This document shows positions 1 to 5,521 of a stretch of DNA of 28,126 nucleotides, piece by piece. A program made the translations under genes and the position numbers. Location: NCBI RefSeq assembly GCF_900546705.1, contig NZ_URDP01000026.1, forward strand, positions 1 to 28,126, in the 5' to 3' direction. The notes under the pieces are model-generated. The model saw only the letters and a list, made by a program, of their open reading frames with translations. It had not been told where the DNA came from and searched no databases. The DNA is from an uncultured Oscillibacter sp. (GTDB taxonomy: Bacteria > Bacillota > Clostridia > Oscillospirales > Oscillospiraceae). Numbering within the stretch: the first letter of the stretch is position 1; every line of letters starts with the position of its first letter.

Positions 1-588
1 GCCGATCTTGTCCAGCTTGTCCACGGTGCGCATAATGTCGCCCGCCTTTTCCGTCAGGCCCAGCATCTCGTAGAAGCCGTTGAGGATCTTGCGGTTGTTC
101 ACCCGGATCTGGAAGCGCTTGAGGCCCAGAGCGGAGAAGGTCTTGTAGATGATGGAGGGGATCTCCGCCTCGTTGAGGATGGAGAGCTTGCCGTCGCCGA
201 TGATGTCGATGTCGGCCTGATAGAACTCCCGGAAGCGGCCCCGCTGGGCCCGCTCGCCCCGGTACACCTTGCCGATCTGATAGCGGCGGAAGGGGAAGGA
301 GAGGTCGTTGTAGTGCAGGGCTACGTACTTGGCCAGAGGCACGGTCAGATCAAACCGCAGACTGAGGTCGGCGTCGCCTTTTTGGAAGCGGTAGATCTGC
401 TTTTCCGTCTCGCCGCCGCCCTTGGCCAGCAGCACCTCGCTGGACTCGATGACGGGGGTGTCCAGGGGGGTGAAGCCGTAGAGAGAGTAGGTCTTGCGGA
501 GGATCTCCATCATGCGCTCCATCTGCTGCTGGGGCGCGGGCAGCAGCTCCATGAAGCCGGAGAGAGTACGGGGGGTCATTTTAGCCAT
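1..588 (-). CDS. hisS: Histidyl-tRNA synthetase, N-terminal part (runs off the window)
   Basis: Class II aminoacyl-tRNA synthetase that charges tRNA-His with histidine in the cytoplasm. The 196 codons present begin MAKMTPRTLSGFMELLPAPQ and run into the window edge, so the 3' end lies outside. Visible family features are the ATP/His-site stretch around residue 60 (GGGETEKQIYRF), motif 1 (LSLRFDLTVPLAKYVA) and motif 2 (YQIGKVYRGERAQRGRFREF, near residues 103-122), followed by YQADIDIIG. The start is the ATG at 586-588, preceded by AAAGGAG about 9 nt upstream; an internal ATG three codons on is less well placed. It follows a T-box leader with its own promoter. In many Firmicutes hisS is followed by aspS in the same transcript, but that cannot be checked here. 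HisZ is an alternative in principle, but HisZ normally accompanies his biosynthesis genes and none are seen. Confidence 0.95.
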   Translation of the reverse strand, partial: MAKMTPRTLSGFMELLPAPQQQMERMMEILRKTYSLYGFTPLDTPVIESSEVLLAKGGGETEKQIYRFQKGDADLSLRFDLTVPLAKYVALHYNDLSFPFRRYQIGKVYRGERAQRGRFREFYQADIDIIGDGKLSILNEAEIPSIIYKTFSALGLKRFQIRVNNRKILNGFYEMLGLTEKAGDIMRTVDKLDKIG

Positions 589-708
589 AGCGGATGCTCC
601 TTTATTTCAGTGTTGCGGGCTTGGCCCGCGCGTGGCCGCATATGCGGTATATTGCTTTTTTAAGCGGGAAAACGGCCATCTGAACGGAAAAATACCGTGT
701 CAGACGGC

Positions 709-746
709 AAAATAAATGCTCTCGTCCCGCAGCTTGGGACGAGAGC
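709..746 (-). terminator. T-box terminator hairpin upstream of hisS
   Basis: Perfect 11-bp stem GCTCTCGTCCC / GGGACGAGAGC (718-728 with 736-746), 7-nt loop, followed on the minus strand by ATTTATTTTG. It is the terminator half of the T-box switch. It may also end transcripts reading through from minD-mgsA, because no other terminator lies between mgsA and hisS. Confidence 0.88.
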
Positions 747-948
747 GAATGCCGCTTCGTGGTGCCACCCAAATTCAAGATCCCCGGGGGATCTCCTCTG
801 GCCTCCTTTGGTACGGGGAGGGGACCGTGGGCGTTTCCGCCCCCGCTCCGCCGCTGTCCTTCGTCCAATCCGGCCGGGGCGCTCTCAGCGATGCGTCCCT
901 CTCTGTGGGCCGTGGGGTTGGAGTACTGCTGCGGCATCCGCGCGGTAC
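709..948 (-). promoter_or_regulatory. T-box riboswitch in the hisS leader
   Basis: The minus strand carries the T-box core GGGTGGCACCACG at 758-770. It is followed directly by a long GC-rich terminator hairpin with a U-rich tail, which is the normal order for a transcriptional T-box. Upstream elements also fit: an AGAGAG motif followed by a GGGACGC/GCGCCCC arm with a short loop (about 873-900), a GGGCG-GAAA-CGCCC hairpin (about 828-842), and an AAAGGAGG-containing linker. Uncharged tRNA would pair with the specifier and with the T-box bulge, stabilising the antiterminator and letting RNA polymerase continue into hisS. No CAC or CAU codon is evident in the expected specifier position; GAC triplets at 856-858 and 863-865 are candidates (see findings). 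The exact 5' boundary is inferred from the promoter. Confidence 0.88.
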
Positions 949-954
949 GAGCAG

Positions 955-983
955 ATTGTATGCGCTTTTTGGAAAAAAGTCAA
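955..983 (-). promoter_or_regulatory. SigA-type promoter of the hisS T-box transcript
   Basis: TTGACT (-35, 978-983) and TACAAT (-10, 955-960) are separated by exactly 17 nt on the minus strand. Transcription should start near 948, giving a leader of about 360 nt. The -35 hexamer overlaps the TGA stop codon of mgsA (980-982). Confidence 0.8.
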
Positions 984-1393
984 GCGATGGGCCGGGTAGA
1001 GGGATTGACAATGCACCGCCAGTCCAGATCGCCCCGGGCCAGACCCAGCACCAGCATTTCTGCCGTGGCAATGTTGCTGGCAAAGGGAATGTTGTTCTGA
1101 TCGCACAGACGGGCAATATAGGAGACGGCGCTCATCATCTTGTCGTCGCTGGGATCGTTGAAGAACAGAACCAGGTCGAACTCATTGTACGCGATGCGGG
1201 CACCGATCTGCTGGCTGCCGCCGTGGTCATAGGAGAGGAAGCAGTGTACGTTCAGACCGGTGGCGTCGGCAACCATGTGGCCGGTGGCATTGGTGGCATA
1301 AATGTGGTGCTGGGAGAGAATGCCGGCGTATGCGGTGCAGAACTGGACCATCAGTTCTTTCTTGTTATCGTGTGACATGAGTGCAATGTTCAT
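980..1393 (-). CDS. mgsA: Methylglyoxal synthase-like protein (MgsA fold, altered active site)
   Basis: The 137-aa protein matches methylglyoxal synthase along its length: NIALMSHDNKKELM at the N-terminus, the IYATNATG phosphate loop, TGLNVHCFLS, QQIGARIAYNEFDLVLFFNDP, IPFASNIATAE and a RGDLDW tail. MgsA converts dihydroxyacetone phosphate to methylglyoxal and phosphate in the cytosol, a bypass of lower glycolysis. Odd point: family members have GGDQQ, where Asp (Asp71 in E. coli) is the catalytic base, but here the motif reads GGSQQ. The PHEPDV/PHDPDV loop with the catalytic His98 is replaced by a divergent SDDKMMSAV stretch. Activity is therefore doubtful. The start is the ATG at 1391-1393, preceded by AAAGGAG with a 7-nt gap; a TTG two codons upstream lies too close to the RBS. 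It follows minD by 18 nt, probably in one transcript. Confidence 0.85.
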   Translation of the reverse strand: MNIALMSHDNKKELMVQFCTAYAGILSQHHIYATNATGHMVADATGLNVHCFLSYDHGGSQQIGARIAYNEFDLVLFFNDPSDDKMMSAVSYIARLCDQNNIPFASNIATAEMLVLGLARGDLDWRCIVNPSTRPIA

Positions 1394-1411
1394 TGGCAAA
1401 GCTCCTTTCTT

Positions 1412-2164
1412 CTAACGAATACGCAGCAGGGGTGTCCGGATGCCCTGGATGCGTTTTGCGATGTTGCGATAAGCCGCCCCGGCCAGCCGGCTGTCCTCCA
1501 GAAGAGGGGGGCAGCCCCGATTCAGACACAGGGGCAGGGCGTCGTCCTCCGGCACGACACCCAGCAGGGGAAGGCCGGCTTTGTCGATGGCGTCATCAAT
1601 GGTGGCGTGCAGCTGCCGCAGCAGCTTGCGCCGTACCCGATTGACCACCAGGTGCAAGGACCCATAGGGAAACCGGCCCAGCTCCATCACGGTGTGCTGG
1701 GCATCCCGCAGGGAAGAGGCGTCCGTACAGGTGACCACCACGCAGCGGTCGGCGGCGCAGGTGGCCAGCTGGAAGCCGGTACCCAGGCCTGCCGGCGCAT
1801 CCAGCAGACAGTAGTCAAATGTCCGGCGGATCTGCCGAAGCAGAGCCGTCATCTGCTGTACGGTAACCGGGTGGGAGGAGAGACGGGCAGGTGCGGTCAG
1901 CAGAAACAGTCCGTGGATCCGGGGATGCTCCACAATGGCGTCGTCCAGGTCACAGATGCCCTGGGCCACATCGGAGAAATCCATCAGCGCCCGGTCGGAA
2001 AGACCCAGCGCCAGATCCAGGTTCCTCAGGCCGATGTCGCAGTCCAGACACAGCACCCGCTTTCCGCTCAACACCAGCGCGGCGCCTACACCGGCCACAA
2101 AGGAGGTCTTTCCCGTGCCGCCTTTGCCGGATACCACGGCGATGCATTGTCCTGAGGCTCCCAT
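1412..2164 (-). CDS. minD: MinD-type ATPase (division-site selection)
   Basis: A 250-aa P-loop ATPase of the MinD/ParA superfamily. It has the deviant Walker A with signature lysine (GKGGTGKTS, residues 13-21), the MinD hallmark DCDIGLRNLD near residue 40, and DAPAGLGTGF, matching the MinD DSPAG switch region. MinD normally dimerises with ATP on the membrane and recruits MinC to block FtsZ rings near the poles. No minC, minE or divIVA is adjacent, so its partner is not visible. The C-terminus ends RIQGIRTPLLRIR, without the clear FFKRIFG-like amphipathic tail of classic MinD, so membrane attachment is uncertain. The start ATG at 2162-2164 follows AAGGAGG. A good promoter lies 49-78 nt upstream, and mgsA follows. 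A flagellar FlhG/YlxH-type relative is a less likely alternative. Confidence 0.85.
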   Translation of the reverse strand: MGASGQCIAVVSGKGGTGKTSFVAGVGAALVLSGKRVLCLDCDIGLRNLDLALGLSDRALMDFSDVAQGICDLDDAIVEHPRIHGLFLLTAPARLSSHPVTVQQMTALLRQIRRTFDYCLLDAPAGLGTGFQLATCAADRCVVVTCTDASSLRDAQHTVMELGRFPYGSLHLVVNRVRRKLLRQLHATIDDAIDKAGLPLLGVVPEDDALPLCLNRGCPPLLEDSRLAGAAYRNIAKRIQGIRTPLLRIR

Positions 2165-2212
2165 GACGGCCCCTCCTTAACACATTTTTGTCCTAACTGT
2201 CTCTAATACCTT

Positions 2213-2242
2213 ATTATAGCGGATTCTTCTTGATTTTTGCAA
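2213..2242 (-). promoter_or_regulatory. Promoter of minD-mgsA
   Basis: TTGCAA (2237-2242), an 18-nt spacer and a perfect TATAAT (2213-2218) on the minus strand. The -10 box overlaps the TAA stop of rsmG (2214-2216). A start near 2206 would leave a leader of about 42 nt. Confidence 0.7.
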
Positions 2243-2921
2243 ATGCTCTGGGATATTTTTTCGGGGTTTCTTTGATTTTTTTGATAAAAAGCAGCCGGTG
2301 GCGCACATCTGTCCCCGGAATTACATAGTCCTGGATTTTTTCCAGGCGTCCGCCCAGCAAGGAGACGGCATTTTCTGCCGACCGGAGTTCCTCATCACAG
2401 TCTACGGACTTCATGGCCAGAAACCAGCCGCCCTCCTTCACCAGGGGCAGACACAGCTCCGAGAGCATGGGCAGCGCGGCTACAGCCCGGGAGGTGACGA
2501 TGTCGAACCCAGCCCGGTGGGCGGCGGCAAACTCTTCCGCCCGGGCGTGGATTGCCTCCACGCCGGTAAGGTGCAGGGCGTCGCAGACAGTCTGCAGGAA
2601 GGTTACCCGCTTGCCCAGGGAGTCCACCATGGTCAGCTGGATGGAGGGGCAGAGGATTTTGAGGGGGAGGCCGGGAAAGCCCGCGCCGCTGCCCACATCC
2701 GCCACGGTTTTGCCGGCAAAGTCCGCCAAGGGCAGCAAAGACGCGCAGTCCAGAAAGTGGAGCTTTGCCACGTCGGCCGGGTCTGTGATGGCGGTCAGGT
2801 TCATGACCTGGTTTGTCTCCAGCAGCAGCCGGGCATAGGCCTCCAGCGCGGCAATGCCATCGGTGGGCAGGCCCAAGGCCGTCAGGCCGGATTCCAGGAT
2901 TGGGCGCATTTCATCCATCAT
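2214..2921 (-). CDS. rsmG: 16S rRNA (guanine-527-N7)-methyltransferase RsmG
   Basis: This 235-aa protein is full length for RsmG (GidB), which methylates N7 of G527 of 16S rRNA in the 30S subunit using S-adenosylmethionine. Visible family marks are NQVMNLTAITDP near residue 38, KLHFLDCASLLP, the SAM-binding loop VADVGSGAGFPGLPLKI (about residues 73-89), DSLGKRVTFLQ, and the VTSRAVAALP motif in the catalytic pocket. The start ATG (2919-2921) overlaps the mscL stop as ATGA, so it is translationally coupled to mscL, with AAGGAG just upstream inside mscL. In Bacillus rsmG sits next to noc and soj. Here mscL is its partner, and the soj-parB block lies beyond serS. Confidence 0.96.
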   Translation of the reverse strand: MMDEMRPILESGLTALGLPTDGIAALEAYARLLLETNQVMNLTAITDPADVAKLHFLDCASLLPLADFAGKTVADVGSGAGFPGLPLKILCPSIQLTMVDSLGKRVTFLQTVCDALHLTGVEAIHARAEEFAAAHRAGFDIVTSRAVAALPMLSELCLPLVKEGGWFLAMKSVDCDEELRSAENAVSLLGGRLEKIQDYVIPGTDVRHRLLFIKKIKETPKKYPRAFAKIKKNPL

Positions 2922-3316
2922 GTACGCTCCTTCAGAAGATCCCGGATCTCCGTCAGCAGCACTTCTTCTTTAGAGGGCTGGGGCGGGGGAGGAGGCGCGG
3001 CCTCCTTTTTCCGGTGAAAACGATTGACGGCCTTGACCAGACAGAACACGGCAAAGGCCATAATGAGAAAGTTCAGCACGGCGGAGACAAAGTTCCCGAT
3101 GCCCAACACGGAGCCGCCCATGTGAATGTTCCAGGCGCTGAGGTCCGCACCGCCGTTGGTGAGCAGCAGAAGCAGGGGCATGAGAATATCGTTGGTCAGG
3201 GAATCGGCAATGGACTTGAATGCGCCGCCCACGATGACGCCCACGGCCATGTCCAGCACGTTGCCCCGGGCGATAAACTGTTTGAATTCAGCGATGAAGC
3301 CTTTGGTTTTTGACAT
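2918..3316 (-). CDS. mscL: Large-conductance mechanosensitive channel MscL
   Basis: A 132-aa membrane protein that forms a pentameric pore opened by membrane tension, releasing solutes during hypo-osmotic shock. Features in order: amphipathic N-terminus (KGFIAEFKQFIARGNVLDMAVGV), TM1 (about residues 18-45, including VGVIVGGAFKSI), a short periplasmic-side loop, TM2 (about 65-88, VSAVLNFLIMAFAVFCLVKAV), and a cytoplasmic helix after a proline-rich linker (PPPPPQP) ending LLTEIRDLLKERT. The chosen start (3314-3316) has AAAGGG 6 nt upstream; an in-frame ATG five codons earlier (3329-3331) is possible but lacks a good RBS. It overlaps rsmG by 4 nt. Upstream lies a structured leader that may control it. 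Confidence 0.95.
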   Translation of the reverse strand: MSKTKGFIAEFKQFIARGNVLDMAVGVIVGGAFKSIADSLTNDILMPLLLLLTNGGADLSAWNIHMGGSVLGIGNFVSAVLNFLIMAFAVFCLVKAVNRFHRKKEAAPPPPPQPSKEEVLLTEIRDLLKERT

Positions 3317-3365
3317 AGAGAGCCCTTTCATAATCTGGGGGAAATGGCCGCATTAATGCCGCGGC

Positions 3366-3480
3366 AAAAAAGACGGCGCCGGAACCCCTTGTGCCCCAAC
3401 GGATTCCGGGTTTTGACCGGAATGGAGCCCATAGAAGGGCGGCAAGGGTACCGATGATGGGTTCGGCGTCGCGCCGTTGG
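3366..3480 (-). promoter_or_regulatory. Structured leader of mscL, candidate unclassified riboswitch/attenuator
   Basis: On the minus strand a 7-bp helix CCAACGG (3474-3480) / CCGTTGG (3396-3402) closes a domain of about 85 nt. The domain contains hairpins GGCG-CGA-CGCC (3465-3475, sharing two bases with the closing helix), GCCC-TTCTAT-GGGC (3427-3440) and ATTCCGG-TCAAAAC-CCGGAAT (3403-3423). The 3' arm of the last hairpin (CCGGAATCC, 3401-3409) can instead pair with GGTTCCGG (3379-3386), forming a hairpin followed by CGCCGTC and six U's (3366-3371). The two folds are mutually exclusive. The 7-nt gap before the U-run is unusual for an intrinsic terminator. No known riboswitch consensus was recognised. 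This is inference from base pairing only. Confidence 0.45.
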
Positions 3481-3495
3481 CTGGAAACGGGTTCA

Positions 3496-3532
3496 ACTAT
3501 TTGTATTATTTTTTAATTATATTGCAAATAGT
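3496..3532 (-). promoter_or_regulatory. AT-rich inverted repeat, probable mscL promoter/operator region
   Basis: A perfect 8-bp inverted repeat ACTATTTG (3496-3503) / CAAATAGT (3525-3532) flanks a 21-nt A+T-only stretch in otherwise GC-rich DNA. On the minus strand it offers a modest promoter, TTGCAA (3522-3527), 16 nt, TACAAA (3500-3505), placed just before the structured leader. The repeat could also be an operator. The assignment is tentative. Confidence 0.4.
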
Positions 3533-3575
3533 ATTTCACTGCGTTTCCGGCATGATTTTAGAAAAGATATCGACT

Positions 3576-3631
3576 CTTCCGGATGCCGCACCCGCGCACC
3601 CTGAAGGGAGACAGGTGCGGCAGTCCGGAAG
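3576..3631 (-). terminator. Possible terminator hairpin after serS
   Basis: CTTCCGGATGCCGCAC (3576-3591) pairs with 3615-3631 over 16 bp with one bulged base (3623) and a 23-nt loop. It starts 17 nt after the serS stop. The downstream minus-strand sequence has only a weak T-run (TTTTC near 3564), so it may be a processing or stability hairpin rather than an efficient terminator. Confidence 0.4.
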
Positions 3632-3647
3632 GCCGCGCAGCAAACAA

Positions 3648-4955
3648 TTACTTCTTCTTGGGAACCAGCACCTTGGTGCCGCCCATGTAGGGCCACAGCA
3701 CCTCGGGGATCTTCACGGTGCCGTCGGCCTGCAGGTTGTTTTCCAGGAAGGCGATCAGCATGCGGGGAGGTGCCACGCAGGTGTTGTTGAGGGTGTGGCA
3801 CAGCTGCATCTTGCCGTTTTCATCCTTATAGCGGATGTGCAGGCGGCGGGCCTGGGCGTCGCCCAGGTTGGAGCAGGAGCAGACCTCGAAGTACTTCTGC
3901 TGACGGGGAGACCAGGCCTCAATGTCGCAGGACTTGACCTTCAGGTCGGCCAGGTCACCGGAGCAGCACTCCAGCTGACGGACGGGGATATCCATGGAGC
4001 GGAAGAGCTCCACAGAGTACTGCCACAGCTTCTCGTACCAGTCTTTGGACTCCTCGGGCTTGCAGACCACGATCATCTCCTGTTTTTCAAACTGGTGGAT
4101 GCGGTACACGCCCCGCTCTTCAATGCCGTGGGCGCCCTTCTCCTTGCGGAAGCAGGGGGAGTAGGAGGTGAGGGTCTGGGGCAGCTTGTCCTCGGGCAGG
4201 ATCTGGTCAATGAAACGGCCGATCATAGAGTGTTCGCTGGTGCCGATCAGATACAGGTCCTCGCCCTCGATCTTATACATCATGGCGTCCATATCCGTCT
4301 GGCTCATAACGCCTTCCACCACGTTGCCGTGGATCATGAAGGGAGGGATGCAGTAGGTGAAGCCCTTACCGATCATGAAGTCCCGGCCGTAGGCCAGCAC
4401 GGCCTCATGGAGACGGGCAATGTCGCCCAGCAGGTAATAGAAACCGTTGCCGGCTACCCGGCCGGCGGCGTCCATATCGATGCCGTCAAAGGTCTCCATC
4501 AAATCCACATGGTAGGGGATGGGGAAGTCAGGCACCTTGGGCTCGCCGAAACGCTGGACTTCCACGTTGCAGGAGTCATCGGGACCCAGAGGCACGGAGG
4601 GGTCGATAATCTGGGGAATTACCAGCAGCCGCTTATGCAGCTCTGCATCCAGCTCGTTTTCCAGCTTCTCCAGCTCCGCCAGACGCTCTGCATCCCGGGT
4701 GACTTCCTTTTTCACTTCTTCCGCTTCGGCCAGCTTGGAGGGGTCCTTCTTGGCCTGGCCCATCAGCATACCGATTTTCTTGGACAAAGTGTTGCGTGCG
4801 GAGCGAAGCTGGTCGGCTTCGGCCACGGCGGCACGGCGCTTGGCGTCCAGATCAATGACCTCGTCCACCAGGGGCAGCTTGGCGTCCTGGAACTTCTTCT
4901 TGATATTCTCTTTGACAATGTCAGGGTTTTCACGGATGAACTTAATGTCCAGCAT
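3648..4955 (-). CDS. serS: Seryl-tRNA synthetase (archaeal/eukaryal-like catalytic motifs)
   Basis: Charges tRNA-Ser (and tRNA-Sec) with serine. The 435 aa comprise the N-terminal long coiled-coil tRNA-binding arm (about residues 25-105, heptad-rich) and the class II catalytic core. Motif 2 is CFRKEKGAHGIEERGVYRIHQFEKQE (split across residues about 258-283) and motif 3 is LNNTCVAPPRMLIAFLENN. Usual bacterial SerRS has RG.IRQHQF and NGSGLAVGR at these places. The present forms, plus GDLADLKVKSCDIEAW and SCSNLGDAQARRLHIRY, look closer to archaeal/eukaryal SerRS as I remember those families. The start ATG follows GAGGTGA 7 nt upstream. It lies downstream of soj-parB and an unnamed membrane gene, with a parS site only 30 nt before its start codon. 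Confidence 0.95.
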   Translation of the reverse strand: MLDIKFIRENPDIVKENIKKKFQDAKLPLVDEVIDLDAKRRAAVAEADQLRSARNTLSKKIGMLMGQAKKDPSKLAEAEEVKKEVTRDAERLAELEKLENELDAELHKRLLVIPQIIDPSVPLGPDDSCNVEVQRFGEPKVPDFPIPYHVDLMETFDGIDMDAAGRVAGNGFYYLLGDIARLHEAVLAYGRDFMIGKGFTYCIPPFMIHGNVVEGVMSQTDMDAMMYKIEGEDLYLIGTSEHSMIGRFIDQILPEDKLPQTLTSYSPCFRKEKGAHGIEERGVYRIHQFEKQEMIVVCKPEESKDWYEKLWQYSVELFRSMDIPVRQLECCSGDLADLKVKSCDIEAWSPRQQKYFEVCSCSNLGDAQARRLHIRYKDENGKMQLCHTLNNTCVAPPRMLIAFLENNLQADGTVKIPEVLWPYMGGTKVLVPKKK

Positions 4956-4974
4956 GATGATTTCACCTCATATA

Positions 4975-5004
4975 ATTTTAAAATATGTTTCACGTGAAAC
5001 ACAA
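4975..5004 (-). promoter_or_regulatory. Possible serS promoter overlapping parS
   Basis: TTGTGT (4999-5004), an 18-nt spacer, and TAAAAT (4975-4980) on the minus strand. The spacer and part of the -35 box are occupied by the parS palindrome (4986-5001). The hexamers are only fair matches, so a promoter here is a suggestion; serS could simply be read from the soj promoter. Confidence 0.35.
4986..5001. other. parS site 1 (ParB binding site)
   Basis: Exact 16-bp palindrome TGTTTCACGTGAAACA, matching the Bacillus-type parS consensus TGTTNCACGTGAAACA. ParB nucleates here and spreads over flanking DNA, loading SMC and interacting with Soj. It lies in the 50-bp gap between the membrane coiled-coil gene and serS, a few kb from parB. 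Confidence 0.95.
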
Positions 5005-5005
5005 G

Positions 5006-5521
5006 TTATTTGTTCAGCACAGCTTCCTTAAGCTGCTGGTAACGCTGGGAGGGAGCGGTGACACCGCTGTCCGCGTTGCTGGGAAGCAGATCCACCAGGC
5101 CCTGGTCTTCCATGTGCTGCATGGTGTCCAGGCAGGCATCATAGTCGCCGGCGGAATATTGCTGCTGCAGCGTATACAGTGCCAGCATGGCGTCCGTTGT
5201 TTTCTGGGTATCTGCTGCGGTCTGTTCCTGCTCTGCAAGCTGATCGTTCAGGTCCGTAATTTCATCCTGTGCGTCGGCCAGCTCTTCCTGCAGTTCAATG
5301 ACCTTGTCCTGCACCGCCTGTACCTCCTGCATGGCGGATACGGAGTGCTGCAGTTCACCGAGAACTTCCGAGTTGCTGCGTTGATGCATGAGAAAAGAGA
5401 GGGCCATCAGCAAAAACGCAACGATGAACAAGATCATGATATAGACGACTACGGGTTTTTTCCCGGAGGAGGGCTCCTGCGGAGCAGGCATTTCACCGTC
5501 GCCGCGCTTTTCCAGTTTCAT
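5006..5521 (-). CDS. Unnamed single-pass membrane protein with coiled coil, in the soj-parB operon
   Basis: Not recognised as a named family. The 171 aa start with a polar, proline-containing cytoplasmic tail (MKLEKRGDGEMPAPQEPSSG), then one strong transmembrane helix (about residues 24-45, VVVYIMILFIVAFLLMALSF). A clear coiled coil follows (about 50-105, with repeats such as VIELQEELADAQDEITDLND). The C-terminal part (about 108-171) looks like a small helical hairpin of TPR-like character (LYTLQQQYSAGDYDACLDTM). It should be anchored with its C-terminus outside. Its ATG overlaps the parB stop as ATGA, so it is translationally coupled to parB; its own stop lies next to parS site 1. Context suggests a role tied to chromosome segregation or the envelope, but this is inference only. 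Confidence 0.85.
   Translation of the reverse strand: MKLEKRGDGEMPAPQEPSSGKKPVVVYIMILFIVAFLLMALSFLMHQRSNSEVLGELQHSVSAMQEVQAVQDKVIELQEELADAQDEITDLNDQLAEQEQTAADTQKTTDAMLALYTLQQQYSAGDYDACLDTMQHMEDQGLVDLLPSNADSGVTAPSQRYQQLKEAVLNK

Noticed and set aside
3421..3480. c-di-AMP (ydaO/yuaA) riboswitch before mscL
   Set aside because: GACGCCGAACCC and GGTACC superficially recall ydaO, but the GGGGGAACC core and the conserved 3' CAGCTAACCTCG part are missing. Kept as an unclassified structured leader.
4985..5005. Short peptides beginning MFHVKH on either strand
   Set aside because: They are simply the translation of parS (an ATG followed by the palindrome); the same peptide appears at 7313-7330. No RBS or family support.
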